The notes under the pieces are model-generated. The model was not told where the DNA came from. It did no database searches and saw only the letters and a program-made list of their open reading frames with translations. Of a stretch of 39,301 nucleotides of DNA, positions 16,387 to 25,083 are shown piece after piece (the stretch's first letter is position 1; the number at the start of each line of letters is the position of its first letter). The stretch spans positions 1 through 39,301 of the forward strand of contig CAZOBD010000017.1 in the NCBI GenBank assembly GCA_964577665.1, in the 5' to 3' direction. The position numbers were made by a program, and so were the translations under genes. This DNA is from CAYVTD01 sp964577665. Lineage in GTDB: Bacteria > Bacteroidota > Ignavibacteria > Kapaibacteriales > UBA2268.

Positions 16387-17607
16387 TTAAAAATTAACGA
16401 GAAGCATAGAAAAATCGTCATCTAATGTCTGCGAACCTCCAAGCTCCTGCACAAAGTTGTATAGCATGCTTATTTCACTGCCGTCCGGCTGATTGTTCTC
16501 TGCAATAAAATCGAACATTTCCTGATAAGACCACATTTTACCGTCCTGCTTTTCTATTTCATAAGCTCCGTCTGAAAATATGTAAAGCTTTGAGCCGGTT
16601 TTTATCTCCGTTGATTTTTTAGAAAAAGGAAATTCGGACAGACCTCCGATAATGAAGTTTTCTGCTATAAGATTCTGTTTTTCACCTGAGGGAGTAAGCA
16701 GCATCGCCGGGGGATGTCCCCCGCTGGAATACTCCAATATGCGTGTTTTCCTGTTGAATACACCGTACCAAATCGTAAAATAAAGCTCATTGTGGTCAGC
16801 CATCTGGTAATTTGCATTCAGTGAGTTCATAACGCTGACGGGATCTTTGAAATCGGTGTTCCCGATGGTCTGGGAACGAAGAGAATTTAATGCCGATACT
16901 CCCATTAATGCAGAACCGACGCCGTGTCCGCAAACGTCCAAAAGATAAACGGCAAAAGTGTCTTCATCAATCCAGTGGTATCCGAAAGCATCTCCGCCTA
17001 ACTGTTCCGATGGTGTGAAATTCCACACGGTGGTTATATCTCCCTCGTGTATCTCATCCGGCAGGAGAGACTTAACGTAATTTCCCGCTTTGTCAAGTTC
17101 TTTCAGAAGCGCAGCACGGCTTGCTTCAAGGGCTTTATATGCATCGTTTCTTTCCAGAAGATGGATATACCCCCGGGAGTGATACAAAATGCGGGCAATA
17201 AGCTCTATTTTATCGGGAAGTTTTACGAGATAATCGTTAGCGCCGCTTGCAAAAAGTTCTGCTTTTGTAGTTGCTTCTTCTTTGGATGAAAGAACTATTA
17301 CAGGCACATCTTTCAGAGCAGAATGTGCCCTGTAAAATTTTACAAGCGTCATGCCCGGGATGTCAGGCATAACAAGGTCTTGCAAAATAACAGTAGGATT
17401 TATCATTTCTGCTGTTTTAAGAGCACTCGAAGGGTCTTGACAGAAGTGGAAATCGAGCTGTTTTCCGCCGAGCATATTTTTCACTTCATCATCTTCCAGC
17501 ATTCTTCTGACTGTTTCACCTACAAAAGCTTGGTCGTCCACCAGCAAAACGGTTATTTTATAGTCTTTCATATCTTTTCTGACAGTAGAAACTAAATTAT
17601 CAGCCAT
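16387..17607 (-). CDS. Response regulator: WspR-like receiver + SpoIIE/PP2C phosphatase
   Basis: 406 aa. Residues about 18-140 form a receiver with an intact acidic pocket (VDDQ), phospho-acceptor Asp77 (VILQDLVMP) and Lys129 (NDYLVKLP). The wording of this receiver (LLVDDQ, DFHFC.DP, PTVILQDLVMP, SGANDYLVKLPDKIELIARI, YHSR.YI) is very close to my recollection of WspR. Residues 148-175 are a likely coiled coil, where WspR also has its stalk. The output (about 176-405) is a SpoIIE-type PP2C phosphatase, not GGDEF: GGDAFG, DVCGHGVGSALM, SSGGHPP, FSDGAYE and DDDFSM supply the metal ligands. It probably dephosphorylates a Ser/Thr-phosphorylated STAS antagonist when its receiver is phosphorylated. 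It starts 1 base after the cheB-like gene ends. Confidence 0.9.
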   Translation of the reverse strand: MADNLVSTVRKDMKDYKITVLLVDDQAFVGETVRRMLEDDEVKNMLGGKQLDFHFCQDPSSALKTAEMINPTVILQDLVMPDIPGMTLVKFYRAHSALKDVPVIVLSSKEEATTKAELFASGANDYLVKLPDKIELIARILYHSRGYIHLLERNDAYKALEASRAALLKELDKAGNYVKSLLPDEIHEGDITTVWNFTPSEQLGGDAFGYHWIDEDTFAVYLLDVCGHGVGSALMGVSALNSLRSQTIGNTDFKDPVSVMNSLNANYQMADHNELYFTIWYGVFNRKTRILEYSSGGHPPAMLLTPSGEKQNLIAENFIIGGLSEFPFSKKSTEIKTGSKLYIFSDGAYEIEKQDGKMWSYQEMFDFIAENNQPDGSEISMLYNFVQELGGSQTLDDDFSMLLVNF

Positions 17608-17608
17608 T

Positions 17609-18622
17609 TTATTTCCTCTTATTTATGAACATTAAAATTGAATCTGCTATTTTATCCAGGGGCAGTATTTCCTTTGCTGCCTGCAAGCCTGCGGCTGCCT
17701 TGGGCATACCGTAAACGACAGATGTTGCAGCGTCCTGGGCTATGGTATGCCATCCTTTCCGTCTCAGTTCGTACATTCCTTTAGCACCGTCGTTTCCCAT
17801 GCCGGTAAGGATAACGGCACATCCGGGAGCTTTATGATGCTTTGACAGACTTTTGAAAAATTCGTTTACAGAGGGGCGGTAAGGATAGGAAACGGGTTCA
17901 GATACATAACGGTACTTTCCAAATCTGTCCAGCACCAGATGATCGTCAGTACCGGCTACATGAACGGTGTTTTCCATGGGTGAACTGCCTTCCCGGGCTA
18001 CTTCGACCTTGAGCGGTACCTGCTCATCAAGCCATTTTGCGAGCCCACCTGCAAAACGTGAATCTACATGTTGCACTATTACAAAGGATGCCCCGATATT
18101 ATCAGGGATATTTTTAAAAATGGCGGCGAGAGCTTTAGGTCCCCCTGTGGATGAGCCTGCGGCAATCAGAGGATAGGTATTCTTATCCTGCTTTTGGGAA
18201 CTAAACGTATCATTTGTATTCATTTCCATACCGATAAGCTTGCCGATAAGGGTGATTTTTTTTAAAAGTGTTTCTATGCTTTTTTCGCTGTCTGATGAAT
18301 CAAGAACAGGGGTGGCGGCAACATCGAGGGCGCCGCATCCCATTGCCTCAAAAACCATATCTTTGTGGCTGTCGGGGGTTGAAGTTACAATCACAATAGG
18401 ACAGGGGTTCTCCCGCATTATTTTGCAGGTAGCTTCCACTCCGTTCATTACGGGCATGATTAGATTCATCAATATCAGATCAGGTTTGTCTTGTGCGCAT
18501 TTTTCGACAGCTTCGGCGCCGTCGTATGCCGTCCAGGCAATTTCGGCAGCAGGAGCTTTTTTTAGCGCTCTTTTCATGGATTCGAGAGCTATGTTCTGGT
18601 CGTTTACTATTGCTATGCGCAT
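17609..18622 (-). CDS. WspF-like CheB methylesterase with Asn at the receiver phospho-site
   Basis: 337 aa. The C-terminal methylesterase (about 150-335) is intact: Ser158 in AAGSSTGGP, His185 in VIVQHVD and Asp278 in GMGNDGAKG form the catalytic triad. This domain demethylates or deamidates chemoreceptor glutamates. The N-terminal receiver (1-108) follows the WspF subtype (MRIAIVND, PDLILM.LIMPVMNGVEAT, EAMGCGALDV). However, the phospho-acceptor is Asn53 (LILMNLIMP) and the usual Lys before TP is Ala (VAATP). It therefore cannot be phosphorylated in the ordinary way. It is the first gene of the pair with the receiver-PP2C protein. No receptor, CheA, CheW or CheR gene lies in the window. Confidence 0.9.
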   Translation of the reverse strand: MRIAIVNDQNIALESMKRALKKAPAAEIAWTAYDGAEAVEKCAQDKPDLILMNLIMPVMNGVEATCKIMRENPCPIVIVTSTPDSHKDMVFEAMGCGALDVAATPVLDSSDSEKSIETLLKKITLIGKLIGMEMNTNDTFSSQKQDKNTYPLIAAGSSTGGPKALAAIFKNIPDNIGASFVIVQHVDSRFAGGLAKWLDEQVPLKVEVAREGSSPMENTVHVAGTDDHLVLDRFGKYRYVSEPVSYPYRPSVNEFFKSLSKHHKAPGCAVILTGMGNDGAKGMYELRRKGWHTIAQDAATSVVYGMPKAAAGLQAAKEILPLDKIADSILMFINKRK

Positions 18623-18760
18623 CGGCTTATAGGTGTCTTGAGAAACTAAGATAAATTAAAAAATATTATGTACGTTTCAAAGTTTTTTAAATTTGAAATG
18701 GGCATTTAAAAATATTTTTTTTAATTTATTGGTATGTAAACAGTATTGTTCTGATTATTT

Positions 18761-20335
18761 ATGAAAAAAAATGATATAATTATAATATTAACTGCTGCGG
18801 CTTTACTTGTACCGCTGCTTTTTTTTCCAATATCTTTAGACCTGTCAATCTTCGCCTCCGCGGGAAAAGTTATCGCCGAAGGCGGTAAGATATATGTAGA
18901 TTATGTTGACGTAAAACCGCCTCTCATATATTATATTTTTGCAGGTATTTATGAGCTTTTCGGATGGGATACGATTTTCTTGCGTCTCTTTGATTACTTC
19001 TGGCAGCTTGCCTCGGTTATTTCTTTGTTGATTGTAATGAAAAAACTTCTGAATAACCGGGCTCCGGCATATATATCCATTATTATTTATGTTTTGGCTT
19101 ATATAGGGATGAACTACGAAAACACGACCCAGTGCGAAGGATTAACTGCCCTGCCTTTAGTATGGCTGATATACCTGCTTGCAAAAAAAGGGAACAGTCC
19201 TGCGGCTCAGATTACGGCAGGGGTACTTGCCGGATTTATTACCGCACTTAAATACAGCTTTGGCATTATTATACTGCCAATATTAATATTTGACATTGTG
19301 TATTCTGACAATATCTTAGAATTTCTTAAGAAAGCAGGCAGGCAGGCAGCAGGTTTTCTTGCGGCAATGCTCTTGTTTTCTCTGCCGCTGTTCGATTCTG
19401 AAGTGCGTGAAGGGTTTTTCAATCTTATAAAATATCTTTCGTTTTATTCCAACAATCCTCCTTTGAGTATCGGCTATCTGGGAATAAGCATTAAAGTAAT
19501 CGGCGGTTATCTCGGCGCAAGATATTCCCTGCTGCTGACAATTGCATTTTTTTTCGGATTATATTTTTTATTGAGTAAAAATAAAATTGCATTTAACAAA
19601 AAAAATGAATTCTTGCTTATTTCCCTTTTTCTTATCTTTTCTTTATTAGCTTCTGTTTTTTTTGAGAAGAAGTATTATTTTTATCATCATTTAAGATACT
19701 ATCTTCCTATGGTAATGATTACCGGCATCGGACTGTATGAAATCGGAAAACTTGTCTTCAAAGGAACTAACGGCTTCGGTTTGAGAACATTTATTCTTTC
19801 GATGTTTTTGATATTTGCCCTCGTTTTCGGACCTTTTGTCAGATACGGATACTATGCTTTGACACCTTACTATTATTTTGCCGATAGAGAGAAATACCTT
19901 ACTGTTTTTGACAAGCCCTCATCGATGGAAGATATTACCGTAGAGCAAAGGAAAATTGCCTCCGTTTTGAAAAAAAATCTTAAAAAAAATGACAAACTCC
20001 TTATAATGAGCATCGAATCTAACCCTCTTTATCAAATGACTGATGCCGGAAGAATATCAAAATACGCTCTTTCTTCTATGTATTTCGGAAAAGGAGCTCC
20101 CGCAGAATGGGAAGCCGGTATTTTCAACGAGATTAAAAGCGCAGACTGGATAGTAATACAAAGCAGGCTGCGCCAATTCATTTTCAACGGACATAACAAA
20201 ACCGTGATGGAGTCCTTAAAAGAAAGGAAAGAGATGTACGATTATTTTATAAAAAACTTCACTGCAGTTGACACTTCCACATCACTTTATGTTTTTAAAA
20301 GACGGGGCAAGAAACTTATAAACCACAGCCATTAA
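18761..20335 (+). CDS. GT39/ArnT-type membrane glycosyltransferase
   Basis: 524 aa with about 10-12 hydrophobic helices over residues 5-375 and a soluble C-terminal part. The first outer loop carries the signature Gly-Gly-x-Ile-Tyr-x-Asp-Tyr-Val-Asp-Val-Lys-Pro-Pro (residues about 42-55), typical of dolichyl- or undecaprenyl-phosphate-sugar-dependent mannosyl/arabinosyltransferases of the GT39/GT83 type. Such enzymes move a sugar from a polyprenyl phosphate donor to lipid A, protein or polysaccharide on the periplasmic side. Acceptor unknown. Its last 54 bases overlap the convergent PAP2 gene. The 18623-18760 region before it is AT-rich and carries no recognised promoter element. Confidence 0.8.
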   Translation: MKKNDIIIILTAAALLVPLLFFPISLDLSIFASAGKVIAEGGKIYVDYVDVKPPLIYYIFAGIYELFGWDTIFLRLFDYFWQLASVISLLIVMKKLLNNRAPAYISIIIYVLAYIGMNYENTTQCEGLTALPLVWLIYLLAKKGNSPAAQITAGVLAGFITALKYSFGIIILPILIFDIVYSDNILEFLKKAGRQAAGFLAAMLLFSLPLFDSEVREGFFNLIKYLSFYSNNPPLSIGYLGISIKVIGGYLGARYSLLLTIAFFFGLYFLLSKNKIAFNKKNEFLLISLFLIFSLLASVFFEKKYYFYHHLRYYLPMVMITGIGLYEIGKLVFKGTNGFGLRTFILSMFLIFALVFGPFVRYGYYALTPYYYFADREKYLTVFDKPSSMEDITVEQRKIASVLKKNLKKNDKLLIMSIESNPLYQMTDAGRISKYALSSMYFGKGAPAEWEAGIFNEIKSADWIVIQSRLRQFIFNGHNKTVMESLKERKEMYDYFIKNFTAVDTSTSLYVFKRRGKKLINHSH

Positions 20336-20827
20336 AAGACCTATGGTTACGCCGGCAAGTGCGCCTGCAAAAATATCCATCGGATAATGTACGCCTACGT
20401 ACACCCTTGAAAAAGATACAATGGCAGCAACAGCAATATAAATCCATCTGTATTGTCTGAAATGTGCGCCCAAGACGACAGCGGCGGCAAAATTATTAAC
20501 TGCGTGTGATGATGGAAATGACCTGCCTTTTCCGCAGTTTACCAAAACGTTAACGTCTTCCAATACGGAGCATGGTCGAAGTCTGTCAAACATGCTTTTA
20601 AAAATTTCGCTGTTGAGCTGGTCGGAAATAATGACCGTAGCAATTAAAACGGCTGCAAGAATTCTTCCGTCTCTGCCGCCTTTCCACAGCAGCCAGACAA
20701 ATAAAATTACATACACAATCAGCCAGTTTTCCACATTTGTCAAAATGGGCATGAATTTGTCCAGAAAGCCGCAGGAGAGACCGCGATTGACGAGCCTGAA
20801 CAGATAAATATCAATATTTTCAATCAT
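20282..20827 (-). CDS. PAP2-family membrane phosphatase
   Basis: 181 aa with five to six transmembrane helices. All three phosphatase motifs are present: KSMFDRLRP (Lys77, Arg84, Pro85), PSSH (105-108) and SRVYVGVHYPMD (Arg141, His147). Members dephosphorylate undecaprenyl diphosphate, phosphatidate or phosphatidylglycerophosphate at the periplasmic face. Since it ends inside a convergent glycosyltransferase that uses polyprenyl phosphates, recycling of undecaprenyl diphosphate is an attractive but unproven role. The overlap covers the last 17 codons plus stop of both genes. Confidence 0.88.
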   Translation of the reverse strand: MIENIDIYLFRLVNRGLSCGFLDKFMPILTNVENWLIVYVILFVWLLWKGGRDGRILAAVLIATVIISDQLNSEIFKSMFDRLRPCSVLEDVNVLVNCGKGRSFPSSHAVNNFAAAVVLGAHFRQYRWIYIAVAAIVSFSRVYVGVHYPMDIFAGALAGVTIGLLMAVVYKFLAPSFKNIK

Positions 20828-21190
20828 TTATAAAACCTTAAAATTTTAAAATATTTTTCAAAATGTAACTTCATACTTACTATAAACTTAAAAAATTTTT
20901 AGAAATAATTGTGGAAAAAGTTCTTGTAAATGTGGAAAACTTTTGTCATATTGTTAGTAACAACTCAGGGGGGAGTTGAAAACTTTAAGCCCTGCATTGG
21001 AAAACTTTTTTTTTAGCCAATTGAATTTTTTGTTATGTTTACATTAGGCTTTTTCGCCTGTTATGCAAAGAAAAATGCAAGTTAAAAATTTTTAAGATAT
21101 GCTTAGGCAGTTCTTTAGGAAAATTTTATTCGTTTTTATGCCTTTATTATATTTAGAAACAACAGCATCAACATATATCAAAGGGGGAAC
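20828..21190. promoter_or_regulatory. Divergent control region before the class II RNR gene
   Basis: This 363-base gap lies between divergent genes. It contains two TGTGGAAAA motifs (about 20910 and 20931), which resemble degenerate DnaA boxes, a short hairpin AGGCTTTTTCGCCT near 21046, and TATATTTA at 21149-21156, one base off the Bacteroidota -7 consensus with a TTTA-like -33. AAAGGGGGAAC directly before ATG 21191 is a strong ribosome binding site. I looked for a cobalamin riboswitch and for paired NrdR boxes and saw neither. Confidence 0.35.
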
Positions 21191-24100
21191 ATGATATTCA
21201 GAAGACGCTTTACCGTCGAGGGCAAAAGTCCTTTCGACATGTTTGAATACGAGAAGAGACTTTCCGTATTGAAGAATCCCGACGGCACAGAGGTATTCAA
21301 AATGGAAAATGTCGAGGTACCCGTGCAGTGGTCACAATTGGCTGCTGACATTCTTGCACAGAAATATTTCCGTAAAACCGGAGTGCCGCAATACGATGAT
21401 GCAGGCAATCCCATAGTAGATAAATACGGAAAAATTAAAAAAGGTTCTGAAAACTCTGCTAAACAGGTAGCCCACCGCCTTGCAGACTGCTGGCGCGGCT
21501 GGGGAGAAAAAAATAATTACTTCGATTCCGAAAAGGATGCAGAAATATTCTATGATGAAACCGTTTACATGCTGCTGAACCAAATGTGCGCACCTAACTC
21601 GCCGCAATGGTTCAACACCGGTTTGAAATGCTCCTACGGCATTACAGGCAAAAAACAGGGTCATTATTATGTAGATCCGGAATCCGATGAAATAAAAGAA
21701 TCAGAAGACGCTTACTCGCGGCCTCAGCCTCATGCCTGTTTTATCCAGTCCGTTAACGATGATTTGGTGAACGAAGGCGGGATTTTCGACCTTGCAACAC
21801 GCGAAGCGAGGATTTTCAAGTTTGGCAGCGGCACAGGCTCCAATTTTTCTTCTCTCCGGGGAGAAAAAGAACCTCTTTCGGGCGGAGGGATTTCGTCTGG
21901 ACTTATGAGTTTCCTGAAAATATTTGACCGCGCCGCGGGAGCCATCAAATCAGGCGGCACCACTCGCAGAGCCGCAAAAATGGTTATTATTGACATAGAC
22001 CATCCCGACGTGGAAGATTTTATCACTTGGAAAGCCCGCGAAGAAGCTAAGGTTGCCGCACTGGTCTCAGGCTCGAAGATAAACTCCAAATTTTTAAAAG
22101 CGATACTCGACGAGGCATCTGCCCACGGTATCGACAGAAAAAAGAACGCACTGCTTAACAATCTTATACAAAAAGCCCTGCACCGAGGCGTACCGCTTAA
22201 TTATATTGAAAGAGTGCTCAATCTGATAGAGCAGGGATATACAAATCTTAATTTTGCATCTTACGACACTCATTACGAAGGCGAAGCATACAATACGGTA
22301 AGCGGCCAGAACTCTAACAATTCAATAAGAGTAACAAACGATTTCATGCAGGCGGTAATGGACAATGCCGAATGGAATCTTGTCTGGCGAACCGATAAAA
22401 AGAAATACAGGACAGTAAAAGCGCGTGACCTTTGGGAGAAAATCAATATGTCCGCATGGGAAAGCGCCGACCCGGGACTTCAATTTGATTCGACCATAAA
22501 CGAATGGCATACCTGCCCGAACTCCGGCAGAATAAATGCAAGCAACCCCTGCAGCGAATACATGTTTCTCGACGACACTGCCTGCAATCTCGCCAGTTTC
22601 AATCTGAGAAAGTTTTTCGATGACGACAGGCAGGAATTTCTGGTGGAAGATTTCAAGCATGCAGTCAGGATATGGACTGCCATACTTGAAATATCAGTTC
22701 TTATGGCACAGTTTCCATCAAAGGAAGTTGCCAGGAAAAGCTATGATTTCAGGACGCTCGGGCTGGGTTATGCAAACCTCGGCTCCCTTCTGATGGTCAG
22801 CGGTGTGCCTTATGATTCGCAAAAAGCCTTTGCCATAGCAGGAGCCATAACCGCAATTTTAACGGGAGAGTCCTATAAAACATCTGCAGAGCTTGCCCGT
22901 GAGCTGGGTCCTTTCCCCAAATATGAGATAAATAAAGAACCCATGCTCCGGGTCATCAGAAACCACCGCAGAGCTGCCTATAATTCGGAAAATACCGGAT
23001 ATGAGAACCTGACCATAAAACCACAGGGTATTAATCCGGCAGTATGCCCGGAAAACCTTCTTAGAGCTGCAAGAGAATCATGGGACAATGCACTTGAACT
23101 CGGCGAAAAACACGGCTTTCGCAATGCTCAGGTTTCGGTTATTGCACCTACAGGGACAATAGGTCTCATAATGGACTGCGACACAACCGGTATAGAACCG
23201 GATTTCGCCATAGTAAAATTCAAAAAACTTGCCGGAGGCGGTTATTTTAAAATTGTAAACCGGTCAGTGCAGAAAGCATTGCAGAACCTCGGGTATTCAG
23301 AAAAGCAGATAGAAGACATAAAAAAATACAGCACCGGTTCCGAAAGTTTCGAGGGCTGTCCTCACATAAACAGGGAAACGCTGTCCGAAAAAGGCTTTTC
23401 CAAAGAGGTTATTAATAATCTTGAAAAAAGTCTGAAAAGCGCTTTCGACATCAAATTTGTTTTCAATAAGTGGAATATAGGCGAGGAAGCCTGCAAAAAG
23501 ATAGGTTTTTCTCAAGAGCAGCTTAATGACCAGAACTTCAATATGCTCGCCGCGCTCGGCTTTTCCAAAGATGAAATAGAAGAAGCAAACGATTACGTCT
23601 GCGGCACTATGATGATAGAAGGAGCTCCTCACATCAAACCGGAGCACCTGCCTGTATTCGATACTGCTAACAAATGCGGCAAAAAAGGAGAGCGCTATAT
23701 ACCCTACATGGGGCACGTAAGAATGATGTCCGCAGCACAGCCTTTCGTTTCCGGCGCCATTTCAAAAACGGTTAATATGCCTGACGGCGTATCCGTAAAC
23801 GAAATAGGAGAGGTTTACATGGAATCGTGGAACCTTATGCTGAAAGCCATAGCGATTTACCGCGACGGGTCTAAGCTTTCCCAGCCTCTCAACACCGCAA
23901 ATTATGAAGACCTTGATGAAATAGTTCTTTTAGGCGATGAGGAAACACTTGATGAAACAAAAGGCGCACGCGAAATACAGGAAAAAATTGTCGAGCGGAT
24001 ATACGGAAGAAAACCCCAGCGCTACCGTCTGCCCAAAAAACGCACCGGGCATGTCCGCGAAGCTTATGTCGGGGGACATAAAGTATATCTGCGCACCGGA

Positions 24101-24766
24101 GAGTATGAAGACGGCGCTTTAGGCGAAATTTTTATTGACATGTACAAGGAAGGCGCTTCTTTCAAAGGACTTTTGAACTGCTTTGCAGTGCTTACCTCTA
24201 AAGCTCTGCAGTACGGCATTCCCTTGGATGAACTAGTTGAAACTTTCACATTCACCCGATTCGAGCCTGCCGGTCCGGTGCAGGGACACGACGTTATAAA
24301 ATCTTCGACTTCTATTCTTGACTATGTTTTCCGCTCCTTAGGATATGATTATCTGAACCGGACAGACTTCATTCATGTAAAAGCAGTTGACGAAGTAGAT
24401 GAAAACGGAAAGAAAAACAAGAAGAAGGAACTGCGGCAGCACCGCCAAAACAGCGAAGACAACAGCGCACCGAAAAAAGAAGACGAGGACTCCGATACCG
24501 AAGCTGAAGCCGTTGCAGTTACAGAAAGCCGTCCTGCTCCGCCTGTAAAAAACAGAAAAGTTGTGAACGGCAACGGAGCGAACGGCAACGGCAAAAAAGC
24601 CGGGGAAACTCTAAAAAATCCTTCCGGCTTCCAAATACACGGCGACGATGCCAAACAGGCAGGTTATACCGGAGAAACATGCGGAGCATGCGGTTCGCCG
24701 CGGGTGAAGCGAAACGGAAGCTGTACGGTATGCGAAGAATGCGGCGCCACCAGCGGCTGTTCGTAG
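21191..24766 (+). CDS. nrdJ: Vitamin B12-dependent (class II) ribonucleoside-diphosphate reductase
   Basis: 1191 aa, matching the large adenosylcobalamin-dependent NrdJ family. It reduces ribonucleotides to deoxyribonucleotides, with or without oxygen, using a cobalamin-derived thiyl radical. Family landmarks are NSPQWFNTG, PHACFIQSVND (redox Cys), FKFGSGTGSNFS, GGTTRRAAKM, SGQNSNNSIRV, NPCSEYMFLDDTACNLAS (radical and second redox Cys) and VIAPTGTIGL. Residues about 1080-1160 are a charged, low-complexity linker rich in Lys, Glu and Asn-Gly. The tail carries CGACGSPRVKRNGSCTVCEE, a zinc-ribbon-like, Cys-rich end that is thought to shuttle electrons from thioredoxin. The gene is monocistronic, has a strong RBS, and is followed by a long repeat-filled gap. 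Confidence 0.95.
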   Translation: MIFRRRFTVEGKSPFDMFEYEKRLSVLKNPDGTEVFKMENVEVPVQWSQLAADILAQKYFRKTGVPQYDDAGNPIVDKYGKIKKGSENSAKQVAHRLADCWRGWGEKNNYFDSEKDAEIFYDETVYMLLNQMCAPNSPQWFNTGLKCSYGITGKKQGHYYVDPESDEIKESEDAYSRPQPHACFIQSVNDDLVNEGGIFDLATREARIFKFGSGTGSNFSSLRGEKEPLSGGGISSGLMSFLKIFDRAAGAIKSGGTTRRAAKMVIIDIDHPDVEDFITWKAREEAKVAALVSGSKINSKFLKAILDEASAHGIDRKKNALLNNLIQKALHRGVPLNYIERVLNLIEQGYTNLNFASYDTHYEGEAYNTVSGQNSNNSIRVTNDFMQAVMDNAEWNLVWRTDKKKYRTVKARDLWEKINMSAWESADPGLQFDSTINEWHTCPNSGRINASNPCSEYMFLDDTACNLASFNLRKFFDDDRQEFLVEDFKHAVRIWTAILEISVLMAQFPSKEVARKSYDFRTLGLGYANLGSLLMVSGVPYDSQKAFAIAGAITAILTGESYKTSAELARELGPFPKYEINKEPMLRVIRNHRRAAYNSENTGYENLTIKPQGINPAVCPENLLRAARESWDNALELGEKHGFRNAQVSVIAPTGTIGLIMDCDTTGIEPDFAIVKFKKLAGGGYFKIVNRSVQKALQNLGYSEKQIEDIKKYSTGSESFEGCPHINRETLSEKGFSKEVINNLEKSLKSAFDIKFVFNKWNIGEEACKKIGFSQEQLNDQNFNMLAALGFSKDEIEEANDYVCGTMMIEGAPHIKPEHLPVFDTANKCGKKGERYIPYMGHVRMMSAAQPFVSGAISKTVNMPDGVSVNEIGEVYMESWNLMLKAIAIYRDGSKLSQPLNTANYEDLDEIVLLGDEETLDETKGAREIQEKIVERIYGRKPQRYRLPKKRTGHVREAYVGGHKVYLRTGEYEDGALGEIFIDMYKEGASFKGLLNCFAVLTSKALQYGIPLDELVETFTFTRFEPAGPVQGHDVIKSSTSILDYVFRSLGYDYLNRTDFIHVKAVDEVDENGKKNKKKELRQHRQNSEDNSAPKKEDEDSDTEAEAVAVTESRPAPPVKNRKVVNGNGANGNGKKAGETLKNPSGFQIHGDDAKQAGYTGETCGACGSPRVKRNGSCTVCEECGATSGCS

Positions 24767-24819
24767 AATCTGCATTAATAAGAACGGATGCAAAATTTTT
24801 TGTTCATCTGTTTATTTTC

Positions 24820-24940
24820 GATCCCTCCCCAACCCTCCCTTACAAGTAAGGGAGGGAGGGAGAAACGCCACTCTCAAGAGGGGACAATTTTTGATTTTAT
24901 TGCTCCCTCCCCTTGGGGAGAGCCGGGGTGGGGTCTCTTA
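24820..24940 (+). repeat. GGGGAGGG palindromic interspersed element, copy 2
   Basis: Two palindromes (CCCTCCCTTACAAGTAAGGG and CTCCCCTTGGGGAG) separated by about 45 bases, ending CCGGGGTGGGGTCTCTT. The ends match the minus strand of 4030-4115, and the similarity continues into TTTTTCATT beyond the right end. It lies 50 bases after the nrdJ stop and can fold strongly, so it may also stop transcription. Confidence 0.7.
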
Positions 24941-24954
24941 CCGTTTTTCATTTC

Positions 24955-25011
24955 GCATCTCATTCCCAAACTCCGATTTGGGAATGTGCTTTTCTTTCAA
25001 AACTCTGTTTT
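24955..25011 (+). repeat. CATTCCCAAACTCCG-type palindromic repeat
   Basis: A near-perfect palindrome at 24961-24986 (arms CATTCCCAAA and TTTGGGAATG) is followed by AAAACTCTGTTTT. A decayed relative is at 27428-27500 (CTCATTCCCTAACCCCGATTT and ACTCCGTTTAGATG). This is a repeat type I recall being common in Bacteroidota and Ignavibacteria genomes. Confidence 0.6.
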
Positions 25012-25013
25012 GC

Positions 25014-25068
25014 ATTAACTCTCAAATATTCATCCCCTTGTATGATTTTCCCTAATCATGGATTTTTC
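25014..25068 (+). repeat. Short interspersed repeat, AATCATCCCC family, copy 4
   Basis: TTAACTCTCAAATATTCATC, then CCCTTGTATGATTTTCCCTA and ATCATGGA. The inner part is an imperfect palindrome (ATGATT and AATCAT). It is the best-preserved copy and shares 24 of its first 27 or so bases with the reverse copy at 26425-26483. Confidence 0.7.
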
Positions 25069-25083
25069 ATCTTCATTTTCATT

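Noticed and set aside
20828..21190. Cobalamin riboswitch before the B12-dependent RNR
   Set aside because: I searched for the conserved B12-box-like and GCCACTG segments and found neither. The gap has only short hairpins.
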